Below, in pieces: positions 8,439 through 17,356 of a stretch of 64,000 nucleotides of DNA. Position numbers and translations under genes: made by a program. The notes below the pieces were generated by a model that ran no database searches, was not told the origin of the DNA, and worked only from the letters and a program-made list of their open reading frames with translations. The first letter of the stretch is position 1. Every line of letters begins with the position of its first letter. This DNA comes from an uncultured Lachnospiraceae bacterium (lineage in GTDB: Bacteria > Bacillota > Clostridia > Lachnospirales > Lachnospiraceae): contig CAJTKU010000008.1 in the NCBI GenBank assembly GCA_910577015.1, forward strand, positions 61,618 through 125,617. The letters run 5' to 3'.

Positions 8439-8795
8439 ATGGAAGAATACACTTTGGGAAACATTGAAGGAAAATTTGCGGATATTATCTGGACTCATGC
8501 GCCGCTGTCCACGGCAGAGTTGGTAAAGATTTGTGAAAAGGAGCTGGGATGGAAGCGTACCACCACCTATACGGTCTTAAAAAAACTGAGTGACAGGGGC
8601 ATCTTTAAAAATCAGAACGGAACCGTCCGGGTACTGCTTACCAAGGAGGAATTTCTGGCAAGGCAGAGCGAGCGGTATGTAGAGCATTCTTTCGGGGGCT
8701 CCCTGCCGGGATTTCTGGCGGCGTTTACCTCCCGAAGAAGTCTGAGTGAAAAAGAAGTTGAGGAGCTTAAAAGCATTATTGAGAAAAGCAGATAG
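8439..8795 (+). CDS. BlaI/MecI-family winged-helix repressor
   Basis: Dimeric DNA-binding repressor, inactivated by cleavage in the classical systems. The start at 8439 gives 118 residues, the family length, and follows AGGAAGGA by 12 bases; an ATG at 8427 is too close to that site. The N-terminal winged helix (LGNIEGKFADIIWTHAPLSTAELVKICEKELGWKRTT region, then YTVLKKLSDRGIFKNQNGTVRVLL) is typical, and the C-terminal helices contain the dimer segment. It lies 11 bases before the M56 protease gene, its expected partner, and two palindromes at its promoter suggest autoregulation. Confidence 0.93.
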   Translation: MEEYTLGNIEGKFADIIWTHAPLSTAELVKICEKELGWKRTTTYTVLKKLSDRGIFKNQNGTVRVLLTKEEFLARQSERYVEHSFGGSLPGFLAAFTSRRSLSEKEVEELKSIIEKSR

Positions 8796-8806
8796 GAGGC
8801 GCCGGT

Positions 8807-11026
8807 ATGGAAGCATTTTTTATATCTTTGCTAAACAGAAGTTATCAGGCGGCAATGGTTATCTGCATTATTCTGGCAGTCAGACTTTTGTTCCGCCTTT
8901 TGCAGGTTCCGCGAAAATATACCTGTATGCTGTGGGCGATTCCGCTTTTCAGGTTGGTTTTCCCTTTTTCCATAGAGAGTATATTGAGCCTGCTTCCCAC
9001 AAAAGAACCTTTGCTGCCGCCGGACATAGGCTATATGGCTAAGCCGAGGATTGTGACGGGCAGCGCTTATGTGGATGTGCTTATCAGTCAGGCTCTGCCG
9101 GCTGCAACGCCCGAAGCAAGCGTCAATCCCATGCAGGTCTGGCTGTTAGTGCTGCGGCTTATCTGGCTTGCGGGGGTAACGGCGTGCCTGGTATACAGTA
9201 TGGTTTCTTATTTTTGCCTGAAACGGAAGCTGCGGTGCAGCATTCATTTTGGGAAAAATATTTTTCTGGCGGACTATATCGGCACGCCTTTTGTACTGGG
9301 TATCCTGCGCCCGCGGATTTATCTGCCTTCTTCGCTGGAGGCGGCAGACAGGGAGTATGTGCTTGCGCATGAACGGATGCATATAAAGAGAGGGGACCAT
9401 CTCTATAAAATGGCGGCTTTCCTGATTACGGTACTGCATTGGTTTAACCCGCTTGCATGGGCGGCGTTTGCACTGCTTGGCAGGGATATAGAAACGGCAT
9501 GTGACGAAGCGGTTATGAAGCAGTACGGGGAAGAATGCAGGAAAGAATATGCAAGGACATTGCTTGGCTGTGCCGCAGGCAGAAAGCTTAAGGGGGTGCC
9601 GCTGGCTTTTTCGGAGGGGAGCCCCAAAGAGAGAATCCGGCATATCCTGCGCTATAAAAAACCGCTTCTGGGTTTATCGGCGCTTGCGGCGGCTGCCGTT
9701 ATCCTGCTTGCGGCAGGGCTTATCAGCAATCCGCCGTCAGCGGTTAAAGAAAACAGGGAGGATATGCAGGTGCAGGAAGGCGTATACCTGCTGGAAAATT
9801 CCGATTTTCAGAAAATTGTCATTGACGGGGAAACCATGTCGTTTTCTTACAGCCTGATAAGCAGTCGTCTTCCTTACGGGAATTATACGATAGAGGGTGA
9901 TGTCCTGACCCTGATTTCCATGGAAGGTTATCAATACCGTTTCAGAATAGAAGGCGACTCCCTGATATTTATTCAGGAAGGCTCGGAAAAATTGGTGGGC
10001 AGCGGGATTGATGAAATACCGGATGTGGTAGACGGTTCCGTCTTTCGGTTAAGCGGGCAGACGGAACCGGAGGAAGTGACGCCGCCATCAGGGGTAGATG
10101 GAGGATGGGAGAAAACCGTTGAAATTACGCAGCCCTCTCTTACCGACAGTATGCCGATAGGCGCGGATGGCATGATTCTGGATTATGCGGACGGCCGGAC
10201 TTTGATTTTTCACGGGTATTTCGGATTGTTTGTGTGCGACACGCAATCTTTTTCTATTATCGGCGCAGTGGATTTGAAGGCAATCGGGTGTGACGCCACA
10301 CAGGGGGATAATTATTGCGAAGTATCTGTTGCTAAGGATGGCAGCAAAGTTTATCTTTCTCCTTTATCCGGCAATAATATGTATGTTTATGACGTTGCTT
10401 CCCAAAGCCTGACAGAAAAACCGAGGGACGTAAGCGGAATAGAAATGTTCGATGCCTTTGTCAGCGAAATTGATTTTTTGGAGGAATATATCGGCTTCCG
10501 CTCAGTCAGGCGCGCGGTTATTACGAAAGATGACGGAAGCGTCACATATGGATATCTGTCTTCTTTGGAGGGAACCGTAGGGGATATCTGTTATGAAGAA
10601 ATAGGATATAAAGGGGATAATGAATATGGATATAAGACTTATCCGATTTTTGATGCTCTTTTTTTGTCCTCGTCTAAATTTGCCATGATGGCAGTGGAAG
10701 CGTCGGATACGGGAATAGCCTTTGGGATTTTTAACAATTCCGGCGATGAACTTGTTTTTTCAGATGATTTCAGGCTGCAAAGGTGGGAAGATAATAAATG
10801 GGTGGATGTACCCTATATCATTGATAACTGGGCGTTTAACGAGCCGGCGTATCCGGTGGAGGCAGGCGGTTACAGGGAGGCGGAAAATAACTGGGAATGG
10901 CTCTATGGAAAATTGCCGGAAGGCGTTTATCTGTTTATCAAGCCGGTTTTTGCAGAAAATGAGGAGGGAATTACAGAGAGGTTTTCCCTTGGGGTAAGTT
11001 TTTCCCTTCCAGAGGATGCAAATTAG
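8807..11026 (+). CDS. BlaR1-like M56 metalloprotease with a non-penicillin-binding sensor region
   Basis: Integral membrane zinc protease expected to cleave the BlaI-type repressor after sensing an outside signal. Of 739 residues, the first ~310 hold about four membrane helices and the gluzincin motif LAHERMHIKRGDH (HExxH near residue 187) with the downstream ETACDEAV glutamate. A last helix (LLGLSALAAAAVILLAAGL) precedes an extracellular part of about 420 residues. That part has no SxxK/KTG active-site serine as in BlaR1. It instead has small beta-rich units and ends in a bacterial Ig-like segment (GIFNNSGDELVFSDDFRL ... LPEGVYLFI, Big_14-like). The ligand is therefore probably not a beta-lactam. 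Confidence 0.85.
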   Translation: MEAFFISLLNRSYQAAMVICIILAVRLLFRLLQVPRKYTCMLWAIPLFRLVFPFSIESILSLLPTKEPLLPPDIGYMAKPRIVTGSAYVDVLISQALPAATPEASVNPMQVWLLVLRLIWLAGVTACLVYSMVSYFCLKRKLRCSIHFGKNIFLADYIGTPFVLGILRPRIYLPSSLEAADREYVLAHERMHIKRGDHLYKMAAFLITVLHWFNPLAWAAFALLGRDIETACDEAVMKQYGEECRKEYARTLLGCAAGRKLKGVPLAFSEGSPKERIRHILRYKKPLLGLSALAAAAVILLAAGLISNPPSAVKENREDMQVQEGVYLLENSDFQKIVIDGETMSFSYSLISSRLPYGNYTIEGDVLTLISMEGYQYRFRIEGDSLIFIQEGSEKLVGSGIDEIPDVVDGSVFRLSGQTEPEEVTPPSGVDGGWEKTVEITQPSLTDSMPIGADGMILDYADGRTLIFHGYFGLFVCDTQSFSIIGAVDLKAIGCDATQGDNYCEVSVAKDGSKVYLSPLSGNNMYVYDVASQSLTEKPRDVSGIEMFDAFVSEIDFLEEYIGFRSVRRAVITKDDGSVTYGYLSSLEGTVGDICYEEIGYKGDNEYGYKTYPIFDALFLSSSKFAMMAVEASDTGIAFGIFNNSGDELVFSDDFRLQRWEDNKWVDVPYIIDNWAFNEPAYPVEAGGYREAENNWEWLYGKLPEGVYLFIKPVFAENEEGITERFSLGVSFSLPEDAN

Positions 11027-11064
11027 CAAATATTTACTTAACAATAAAAAAATGTAAAATATAC

Positions 11065-11093
11065 TTGACATTTAATGTAAAGCATACTATACT
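11065..11093 (+). promoter_or_regulatory. promoter of the XRE regulator - ABC exporter cluster
   Basis: TTGACA (11065-11070), 17-base spacer, TATACT (11088-11093), near consensus. Confidence 0.85.
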
Positions 11094-11117
11094 TCAAAAG
11101 TAAAGCATGCTTTACTT
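11077..11117 (+). promoter_or_regulatory. operator-like palindrome and half-site at the XRE promoter
   Basis: A perfect 20-bp palindrome, AAGTAAAGCATGCTTTACTT (11098-11117), sits just downstream of the -10. The same GTAAAGCAT half-site occurs at 11076-11084 inside the promoter spacer with a degraded partner (ACTT). This layout suggests autorepression by the XRE protein encoded next. Confidence 0.65.
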
Positions 11118-11182
11118 ATTTGCTAAGTGTTGAAAATTGCCTGTAAAAGAAGTATGATAGCAGGGCAGGAAAGGGAGGGCGC

Positions 11183-11395
11183 GTGCAGAACAGGATTCAG
11201 GAATTGCGCAAGGAACTGCGGGTGACACAGAACGAACTGGCGGACGCGGTTAATGTAAGCCGTCAGACGATTATTTCACTGGAAAACGGCAGGTACAATG
11301 CTTCCCTTGTGCTGGCGCATAAAATTGCACAGTTTTTTGGCGTGCGCATAGAGGAGATTTTCATTTTCGATGGGGAGGACGAAAATTTATGGTAG
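11183..11395 (+). CDS. small XRE-family transcriptional regulator
   Basis: A 70-residue protein that is almost only a helix-turn-helix (IQELRKELRVTQNELADAVNVSRQTIISLENGRYNASL) with the C-terminal EEIFIFDGE tail seen in YozG-type regulators. The start is GTG at 11183 after GGGAGGG. The last 7 bases overlap the following membrane-protein gene. Such mini-regulators usually control a neighbouring membrane protein or ABC exporter, and here both follow. The palindromes at the promoter are the probable binding sites. Confidence 0.88.
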   Translation: MQNRIQELRKELRVTQNELADAVNVSRQTIISLENGRYNASLVLAHKIAQFFGVRIEEIFIFDGEDENLW

Positions 11396-11871
11396 GATTG
11401 TTCACTGGAAACCGAAAGGCAAAAAACAATGAAGAATTTCGGATTGTCCTGCGAAAAAGGCAGAACAGGGTCTGGTGCCTGTTTGGAGTGGGCTTGTTTA
11501 CCATTGCCGTCAGCATCGCTCTTTATCTCTGGCTGGGAGAAGGGGCGGACGATTACCGTTCCGGCGTTTTTTGTGGATTCGGTTTCGGACTCTGCTTAGG
11601 CGCTCTTGTTTCCATATTCAGAATGCGCAGGCTGCTGGCGGATGAGGAAAAGCTCAAGGAGCAGCGCCTAAAGGAAGTGGATGAGCGGAATGTGGAAATC
11701 CGCAACCTTGCATTGCAGGCGACGGCGAAGGTAGTGCTGGCCGTGCTTTATGCACTGATGATTATTGGCAGCTTATTTATTGAAGAACTGATATATGTAT
11801 GCTGCACACTGATAGGCGTCTTTTTCTTATGTTATCTGGCGTTTATAAAATATTATGATAAAGTCCGGTAG
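11389..11871 (+). CDS. four-helix membrane protein paired with the XRE regulator
   Basis: A 160-residue protein with hydrophobic helices around residues 29-48, 57-76, 108-126 and 132-152. A charged amphipathic loop with DERNVEIRNLALQATAK lies between the second and third. This pattern is shared by DUF2178-like proteins encoded beside YozG-type regulators. Function is unknown. It overlaps the regulator gene by 7 bases, so the pair is translationally coupled, and the ABC exporter ATPase starts 40 bases downstream. Confidence 0.65.
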   Translation: MVGLFTGNRKAKNNEEFRIVLRKRQNRVWCLFGVGLFTIAVSIALYLWLGEGADDYRSGVFCGFGFGLCLGALVSIFRMRRLLADEEKLKEQRLKEVDERNVEIRNLALQATAKVVLAVLYALMIIGSLFIEELIYVCCTLIGVFFLCYLAFIKYYDKVR

Positions 11872-11911
11872 GTTACGGAGTTGCCGCACAGCGGCGGAAA
11901 GAGAGGAGAAT

Positions 11912-12688
11912 ATGGAAGAAATTTTACAGGTGCAGGGCTTGAAAAAAACATTTAAGCTTTCTGCAAAGCAGCAAAAAATTGAAAAAACAAACGAAAAGCA
12001 GAAGGTTGCCGTGGATGATTTATCCTTTACGGCATACAGGGGAGAGGTGTTCGGGCTTCTGGGACCCAACGGCGCGGGCAAGACCACAACGCTTAGGATG
12101 CTTGCCACATTGATTAAGCCGGATGAAGGAGATGCCGTTCTGGACGGCGCAAGCATTGTAAAAAACCCGGAGGAGGTCCGCAGTAAAATCGGATTTCTGA
12201 CCAGCGAACTGAAGCTGGAGGAGTTTTTTACCCCCAATTACTTATTTGATTTTTTTGCCGATTTACACGGCGTGCCAGCGGAAGAAAAGAATACCCGCAA
12301 AAAGGAACTGTTTGAGCGGTTCGGCATCGACAAATTTGCAGAGGTTAAGGTGGGCAATCTATCCACAGGTATGAAGCAGAAAGCTTCCCTGGTAATTTCC
12401 ATGGTGCATGACCCGGATATCATCATATTTGACGAGCCGACAAACGGACTGGATGTACTTACCGCAAAAGTGGTAACGGACTTTCTGGTGGACTTAAAGG
12501 GACAGGGAAAAACCATCATTGTTTCCACCCATATTTTCAGCCTGATTGAGAAAATATGCGACAGGGTCGGTATTATCATAAACGGCCATATGGTGTGCTG
12601 CGATTCGCTTGCCGCCATTACGGACGGAAAAAGCTTAGAGGACAGATTTTTTGAAATTTACGAGGAAAAGGTGGGAAGTATCGCATGA
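11912..12688 (+). CDS. ABC exporter ATP-binding protein, NatA-like
   Basis: Nucleotide-binding subunit driving an ABC-2 exporter at the inner face of the membrane. The start at 11912 follows AGAGGAGAAT (258 residues). Walker A is GPNGAGKTT (about residue 51), the signature is LSTGMKQKASL (a NatA-type variant of LSGGQ), and Walker B is IIIFDEPTNGLD. An insertion between residues 10 and 35 (LSAKQQKIEKTNEKQK) before the Walker A strand is also seen in NatA proteins. Its permease partner begins within its last codons (ATGA overlap at 12685). By family it may export Na+ or a toxic compound; the substrate is not shown. Confidence 0.93.
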   Translation: MEEILQVQGLKKTFKLSAKQQKIEKTNEKQKVAVDDLSFTAYRGEVFGLLGPNGAGKTTTLRMLATLIKPDEGDAVLDGASIVKNPEEVRSKIGFLTSELKLEEFFTPNYLFDFFADLHGVPAEEKNTRKKELFERFGIDKFAEVKVGNLSTGMKQKASLVISMVHDPDIIIFDEPTNGLDVLTAKVVTDFLVDLKGQGKTIIVSTHIFSLIEKICDRVGIIINGHMVCCDSLAAITDGKSLEDRFFEIYEEKVGSIA

Positions 12689-13866
12689 AAAAAGATATGA
12701 TGACAATAATAAGAAAAGAGTTTGCCCGTTTTTTTAAGGACAAAAGAATGATTTTTACCACGGTGCTGATGCCCGGCCTGCTCATTTACCTGATTTATTC
12801 TTTTATGGGTCAGGGCATGATGAAAGAATTTATGACGGATGATGAATACGTGGCAAAGGCATATGTGCAGAATATGCCCAAGGAGCTTTCTCCTATGTTT
12901 GACGAACTGTCTGCAGAATGGACTACTGTTTCCCAAGCGGAACTGGAGGATGTAAAAGGCCTGATACAGGAAAAAGAAGCGGATGTGCTGGTGGTATTTC
13001 CTGAAAATTTTATTGCAGAGGTAGACGCCTATGACGTGGCGGGCGGACAAAGCGCTCCCAATGTGGAAATCTATTACAATTCCACCGAATCGGAGTCCCA
13101 GAAAATATACAGTATCATCACGGAAATGCTCAATAATTACGAGGCTTCCATGGCCAATAAGCTGGACGTTAACGCGGGTGATGTAAGTTATGACCTTGCG
13201 TCGAAGAAGGATGTGACAGGACAGATGTTTGCGATGCTGCTGCCGATGCTTCTGATGTCCTTTATGTTCAGCGGCTGTATCTCCGTGGCGCCGGAATCCA
13301 TCGCCGGAGAAAAAGAAAGAGGTACGATTGCGACATTGCTTGTGACGCCTATGAAGAGAAGCGCCCTTGCGCTGGGCAAGATTATCAGTTTAAGCTGCAT
13401 AGCCCTTCTGGCAGGTGTTTCCAGCTTTGCAGGCACCATGCTTTCCCTGCCCAAGCTAATGGGGGGAGAAGAATCAGGAATGGATACATCGGTCTATGTT
13501 ATCTCCGATTATCTGCTGCTTCTGGGCGTTATCCTGACAACCGTGCTGGTAATGGTATCCCTGATTTCCATTATTTCTGCTTTTGCAAAGAGCATTAAGG
13601 AAGCAGGCACGATGGTTTCCCCGCTCATGATTCTTGTGATGCTGGTCGGACTGTCCCCCATGTTTGGCGGTGACGCGGAAAAGAGCCTTGGTGTGTTCTG
13701 CATCCCCATTTATAACAGCGTACAGTGTATGCATGCCATATTCTCCTTTACCTACCAGCCCGTGCAGGTGGTGGTAACCATAATTGTGAATGTGGTATTT
13801 GCAGGCCTGATGGCATGGGCGCTTACCCGCATGTTTAACAGTGAAAAGGTTATGTTCTCCAAATAA
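12685..13866 (+). CDS. ABC-2 type exporter permease, NatB-like
   Basis: Membrane subunit of the exporter whose ATPase lies just upstream. 393 residues: one N-terminal helix (about 20-40), a large extracellular domain (about 45-180) and five to six helices after residue 185. The conserved ABC-2 element SVAPESIAGEKERGTIATLLVTPMKRSALALGK is split here only for reading: PESIAGEKERGTI and LLVTPMKR are its cores. That coupling helix faces the ATPase. The extracellular domain contains the NSTESESQKIYSII stretch typical of NatB/YhaP proteins. Confidence 0.9.
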   Translation: MKKDMMTIIRKEFARFFKDKRMIFTTVLMPGLLIYLIYSFMGQGMMKEFMTDDEYVAKAYVQNMPKELSPMFDELSAEWTTVSQAELEDVKGLIQEKEADVLVVFPENFIAEVDAYDVAGGQSAPNVEIYYNSTESESQKIYSIITEMLNNYEASMANKLDVNAGDVSYDLASKKDVTGQMFAMLLPMLLMSFMFSGCISVAPESIAGEKERGTIATLLVTPMKRSALALGKIISLSCIALLAGVSSFAGTMLSLPKLMGGEESGMDTSVYVISDYLLLLGVILTTVLVMVSLISIISAFAKSIKEAGTMVSPLMILVMLVGLSPMFGGDAEKSLGVFCIPIYNSVQCMHAIFSFTYQPVQVVVTIIVNVVFAGLMAWALTRMFNSEKVMFSK

Positions 13867-13867
13867 T

Positions 13868-13896
13868 TTGACAACATATCCGGTTTGTGTTAATCT
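13868..13896 (+). promoter_or_regulatory. promoter of the metG T-box transcript
   Basis: TTGACA (13868-13873), 17-base spacer, TAATCT (13891-13896). The -35 starts immediately after the stop codon of the permease gene. Confidence 0.8.
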
Positions 13897-13902
13897 ATCA
13901 GA

Positions 13903-14219
13903 CATAAACAGTAAAAGCGACGAAAAAGAGAGTACTTTTGTGAAAGCTTTACAGAGAGCCCTCCGGATTTTGGCAGCAGACATGCGCCGGGAGACGCTGA
14001 GAGGAGGGGAGCATCAGCAGAAGGAACATGGCTTTGGAGCAGTGCACCGAACCGTCTTTGGCGGCAAGGCTGCAACAGGTCCGCCTGTTATAGCGGAAGG
14101 GTGTTTTCAGGCACCCGCGGAGGTTCTTTTCGCGAGGAAAGAATAAAAAGAAGTGGTAACACGGCATTTTGCCCGTCTTCTTGCACATATATGTGTGGGA
14201 AGACGGGTTTTTTGGTGCA
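13903..14219 (+). promoter_or_regulatory. tRNA-Met T-box leader
   Basis: The leader senses uncharged tRNA-Met and controls read-through into metG. Stem I begins with the AGAGAGTA motif near 13927 and includes AGAGAG-type loops. The specifier is ATG at 14028-14030, inside GGAACATGGC. The T-box is GTGGTAACACGG (14153-14164); its TGGT bulge would pair with the ACCA end of the tRNA (discriminator A). The antiterminator can form from AAGAAG (14148-14153) with CTTCTT (14177-14182) and ACGG (14161-14164) with CCGT (14173-14176). It competes with the terminator that uses 14172-14180. No protein-coding frame in this stretch is convincing. Confidence 0.9.
14172..14213 (+). terminator. T-box regulated terminator
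   Basis: CCCGTCTTC (14172-14180) pairs with GAAGACGGG (14199-14207); the inside is the self-complementary CACATATATGTG, and a run of six T follows. Confidence 0.92.
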
Positions 14220-14234
14220 GGGAAAGGAAAGAAA

Positions 14235-16211
14235 ATGAGCAAAGGAAAGTACTACATCACCACGGCGATTGCCTATACCTCGGGCAAACCGCATATCGGC
14301 AACAACTATGAAATCGTACTGGCGGACAGCATAGCCAGGTATAAAAGGGCGCAGGGCTATGAAGTTTTCTTCCAGACGGGTACGGATGAGCACGGACAGA
14401 AAATCGAACTGAAGGCGGAGGAGGCAGGCGTTACCCCCAAGGAATTTGTGGATAATATCGCCGGCACTATTAGACAGCTTTGTGATTTGCTGAATATTTC
14501 TTATGATAAATTTATACGGACGACCGATGAGTATCATGAGAAACAGGTACAGAAAATTTTCAAAAAGCTGTATGAGCAGGGAGATATTTACAAGGGGGAA
14601 TATGAAGGCCTTTATTGTACGCCCTGTGAATCCTTCTGGACGGAATCGCAGCTGGTGGACGGCAAATGCCCCGATTGCGGCAGGGAAGTGAAACCGGCGA
14701 AGGAAGAAGCTTATTTCTTCAGAATGAGCAAGTATGCGGATAAACTGATTGCGCACATCAATGCCCATCCGGAATTTATACAGCCCGTATCCCGTAAGAA
14801 CGAAATGATGAACAATTTTCTTCTGCCGGGGTTACAGGATTTGTGCGTATCCAGAACCTCCGTCAAGTGGGGGATTCCCGTGGACTTTGATGATAAGCAT
14901 GTAATCTATATCTGGCTGGACGCGCTGAGCAATTATATTACCGGCATCGGCTATGACGCTGACGGAAACAGCACAGAGCAGTATAAGAAATTGTGGCCCG
15001 CTGACCTCCACCTGATTGGAAAGGATATTGTCCGTTTCCATACCATATATTGGCCCATATTCCTGATGGCGCTGGGAGAGCCCCTGCCCAGGCAGGTTTT
15101 CGGTCATCCGTGGCTGTTGATGAACGGTGGTAAGATGAGCAAGTCCAAAGGAAATATTATCTATGTGGACGATTTGGTAGATTTCTTTGGCGTGGACGCA
15201 GTGCGGTATTATATGCTGCATGAGATGCCTTATGAAAATGACGGAAACGCCACATGGGAACTGATTGCCGAGAGAACCAATACGGATTTGGCAAATACGC
15301 TGGGCAATCTGGTAAACCGCACCATATCCATGAGCAACAAATATTTCGGGGGAGTCGTGGCGGACAAGGGCGCTGCGGACGCCGCAACAGACGACGATTT
15401 CAAGGCGGTAGTCACAGGGGCATTGGAAAAAGTGGAAGAAAAGATGGCGACGCTAAGGGTGGCGGACGCGCTGACGGAAATTTTTGCGGTGTTTAAACGC
15501 TGCAATAAGTATATAGACGAAACAGAACCCTGGGTGCTGGCGAAGGACGAGGCGAAAGCAGAGCGTCTTTCGACCGTGCTTTACAATCTGGTGGAGGGCA
15601 TTGTAACCGGCGCTTCCCTGCTAAAGCCTTTTATGCCTGAAACAGCCGAAAAAATCGTACGGCAGTTAAATACCTCCCTGCGGGGATTTGAGGAACTTCA
15701 CACCTTCGGGCTGTATCCAAGCGGCAGTAAAGTTACCAAAGAACCGGAGATTTTGTTTGCCCGGGTGGACAAAAAGGAAGTGGAGAAACGCGAAGAAGAG
15801 CTTACGGCAGCCATGTCGGCGGCTGCTGAAAAAGAAGAGAAACAGCAGGAAGATGACAACAGTGTCATAGATGTGGAAGCCAAGCCGGAAATTACTTATG
15901 ACGACTTTGCGAAGCTGCAGTTCCAGGTAGGGGAAATCATTGCCTGCGAGGCCGTTCCCAAGTCCAAAAAGCTTTTGTGCAGCAAGGTAAAAATCGGCAG
16001 CCAGGTGAAACAGATTGTTTCCGGCATCAAGGCGTATTACACACCTGAAGAGATGGTGGGAAAAAAGGTAATGGTGCTGGTGAATTTAAAACCTGCGACG
16101 CTGGCAGGCGTGGTCTCGGAGGGAATGCTTCTGTGTGCGGAGGATGATAAAGGAAACCTTGCGCTTATGACGCCGGAAAAAAATATGCCCGCCGGAGCGG
16201 AAATTTGTTAA
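14235..16211 (+). CDS. metG: methionyl-tRNA synthetase
   Basis: Charges tRNA-Met with methionine in the cytosol. 658 residues from the ATG at 14235 (GGAAAGGAAAG upstream). Class I motifs are PHIGNNYE (HIGH variant, about residue 20) and KMSKSKGN (about 299). One zinc knuckle is visible, CTPC ... CPDC (about 127-150). After a charged linker (about 515-550) comes the C-terminal EMAPII/OB tRNA-binding domain (FAKLQFQVGEIIACE onwards), which dimerises the enzyme in many Bacillota. The T-box leader upstream with an ATG specifier agrees with this identity. Confidence 0.97.
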   Translation: MSKGKYYITTAIAYTSGKPHIGNNYEIVLADSIARYKRAQGYEVFFQTGTDEHGQKIELKAEEAGVTPKEFVDNIAGTIRQLCDLLNISYDKFIRTTDEYHEKQVQKIFKKLYEQGDIYKGEYEGLYCTPCESFWTESQLVDGKCPDCGREVKPAKEEAYFFRMSKYADKLIAHINAHPEFIQPVSRKNEMMNNFLLPGLQDLCVSRTSVKWGIPVDFDDKHVIYIWLDALSNYITGIGYDADGNSTEQYKKLWPADLHLIGKDIVRFHTIYWPIFLMALGEPLPRQVFGHPWLLMNGGKMSKSKGNIIYVDDLVDFFGVDAVRYYMLHEMPYENDGNATWELIAERTNTDLANTLGNLVNRTISMSNKYFGGVVADKGAADAATDDDFKAVVTGALEKVEEKMATLRVADALTEIFAVFKRCNKYIDETEPWVLAKDEAKAERLSTVLYNLVEGIVTGASLLKPFMPETAEKIVRQLNTSLRGFEELHTFGLYPSGSKVTKEPEILFARVDKKEVEKREEELTAAMSAAAEKEEKQQEDDNSVIDVEAKPEITYDDFAKLQFQVGEIIACEAVPKSKKLLCSKVKIGSQVKQIVSGIKAYYTPEEMVGKKVMVLVNLKPATLAGVVSEGMLLCAEDDKGNLALMTPEKNMPAGAEIC

Positions 16212-16289
16212 AAAACAATAAAATAATAAAGAAATGTTTTAAAAACATCCATAAAACTATATAATTATCAAGATAAGTGGTGTATAATG

Positions 16290-16319
16290 AATGCATGGTC
16301 CCTGCGGCCATGCATTTTT
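16290..16319 (+). terminator. terminator-like hairpin upstream of the hydrolase gene
   Basis: AATGCATGG (16290-16298) pairs with CCATGCATT (16308-16316), followed by TTTTT. A TATAAT (16283-16288) lies just upstream. The hairpin may end metG transcription, or act as an attenuator very early in the hydrolase transcript. Confidence 0.65.
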
Positions 16320-16346
16320 ATGAAGAAAGCGTACCGGAGGATGGCG

Positions 16347-17288
16347 ATGAAGAAAGAAGAATTTTATTTTGATTCCAGGGATAACAGTTCTAAGATACAC
16401 GCCGTAAGGTGGACTCCTGACAGTGAAAATGTCGTGGCGGTGGTACAGATTGTACACGGTATGGCCGAATATGCAGAGAGATACGAAGAATTTGCAAGGT
16501 TTCTGACAGAGCGCAATTTTGTGGTTACGGGTGAGGACCATCTTGGACACGGTAAGAGCGTCCGGGAAGGAGAACTGCAAGGGTTCTTTTGCGAACAGGA
16601 CCCTGCTACCGTTGTGGTGAGGGATGTACACAGATTAAAAAAAATTACGCAGGAAATGTATCCCGGAGTACCGTATTTCCTGCTGGGACACAGTATGGGG
16701 TCTTTTATTGTAAGAAATTATATATGCAAATATGGCACGGGGATTGACGGAGCCCTGATTCTGGGGACGGGTATGCAGTCTGACGCCTTACTTGCGGCAG
16801 CTAAAGCAGCGGCCGCCCTTGAAGGGACGTTTAAGGGATTAAAGCATGTGAGCCGTTTTATAGACAAGGCCGCGTTCGGAAGCTATAACAAGCATATTAA
16901 GGACGCCAAAACAGATTTTGACTGGCTGAGCAGGGATGAGGAAAAGGTTGCGGAATACATCGCCGACAAGGACTGTGGTTTTGTCTTTACCGTCAACGGA
17001 TTTAAAACTTCATTTGAACTGATATCCAGAAGCAAGAAAAAAGAAAATCTGGATAATATCCCTAAAGACCTTCCTGTTTTCATGGCCTCCGGTGATGAGG
17101 ACCCGGTGGGCAATTACGGGAAAGGCGTGAAAAAGGCATATCAGGCGCTTGTGGATGCGGGCCTTGAAAATATAGAAATGAAATTATATCCCGAAGACAG
17201 ACACGAGCTCTTAAATGAGCTGGACAGACAGCAGGTAATGGAAGATATCGGGGACTGGCTTTCAAAACACCTTGTCAGCCGGGATTAA
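16347..17288 (+). CDS. alpha/beta hydrolase, monoacylglycerol lipase/lysophospholipase type
   Basis: Probable cytosolic serine esterase of the Hydrolase_4 group. 313 residues from the ATG at 16347 (GGAGGATGGCG upstream; an ATG at 16287 lies within the hairpin). The fold markers are VQIVHGMAEYAERY (oxyanion region), GEDHLGHGKS, the nucleophile elbow GHSMGS (Ser near residue 114), ASGDEDPVG with the catalytic Asp, and EDRHELLNE with the catalytic His. No signal peptide is seen. Substrate is unknown; lipid esters are usual for the group. Neighbours give no pathway. Confidence 0.88.
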   Translation: MKKEEFYFDSRDNSSKIHAVRWTPDSENVVAVVQIVHGMAEYAERYEEFARFLTERNFVVTGEDHLGHGKSVREGELQGFFCEQDPATVVVRDVHRLKKITQEMYPGVPYFLLGHSMGSFIVRNYICKYGTGIDGALILGTGMQSDALLAAAKAAAALEGTFKGLKHVSRFIDKAAFGSYNKHIKDAKTDFDWLSRDEEKVAEYIADKDCGFVFTVNGFKTSFELISRSKKKENLDNIPKDLPVFMASGDEDPVGNYGKGVKKAYQALVDAGLENIEMKLYPEDRHELLNELDRQQVMEDIGDWLSKHLVSRD

Positions 17289-17356
17289 ATTTGATATGAT
17301 TGAAAAGAAAATCAGATGGCTTGCAAAGGTTTTTCTGAGCGACGGGAGCATACAAA

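Noticed and set aside
13841..14146. Open frame of 101 residues before metG
   Set aside because: It covers the T-box leader, whose specifier, T-box, antiterminator and terminator are all identifiable. It has no ribosome site.
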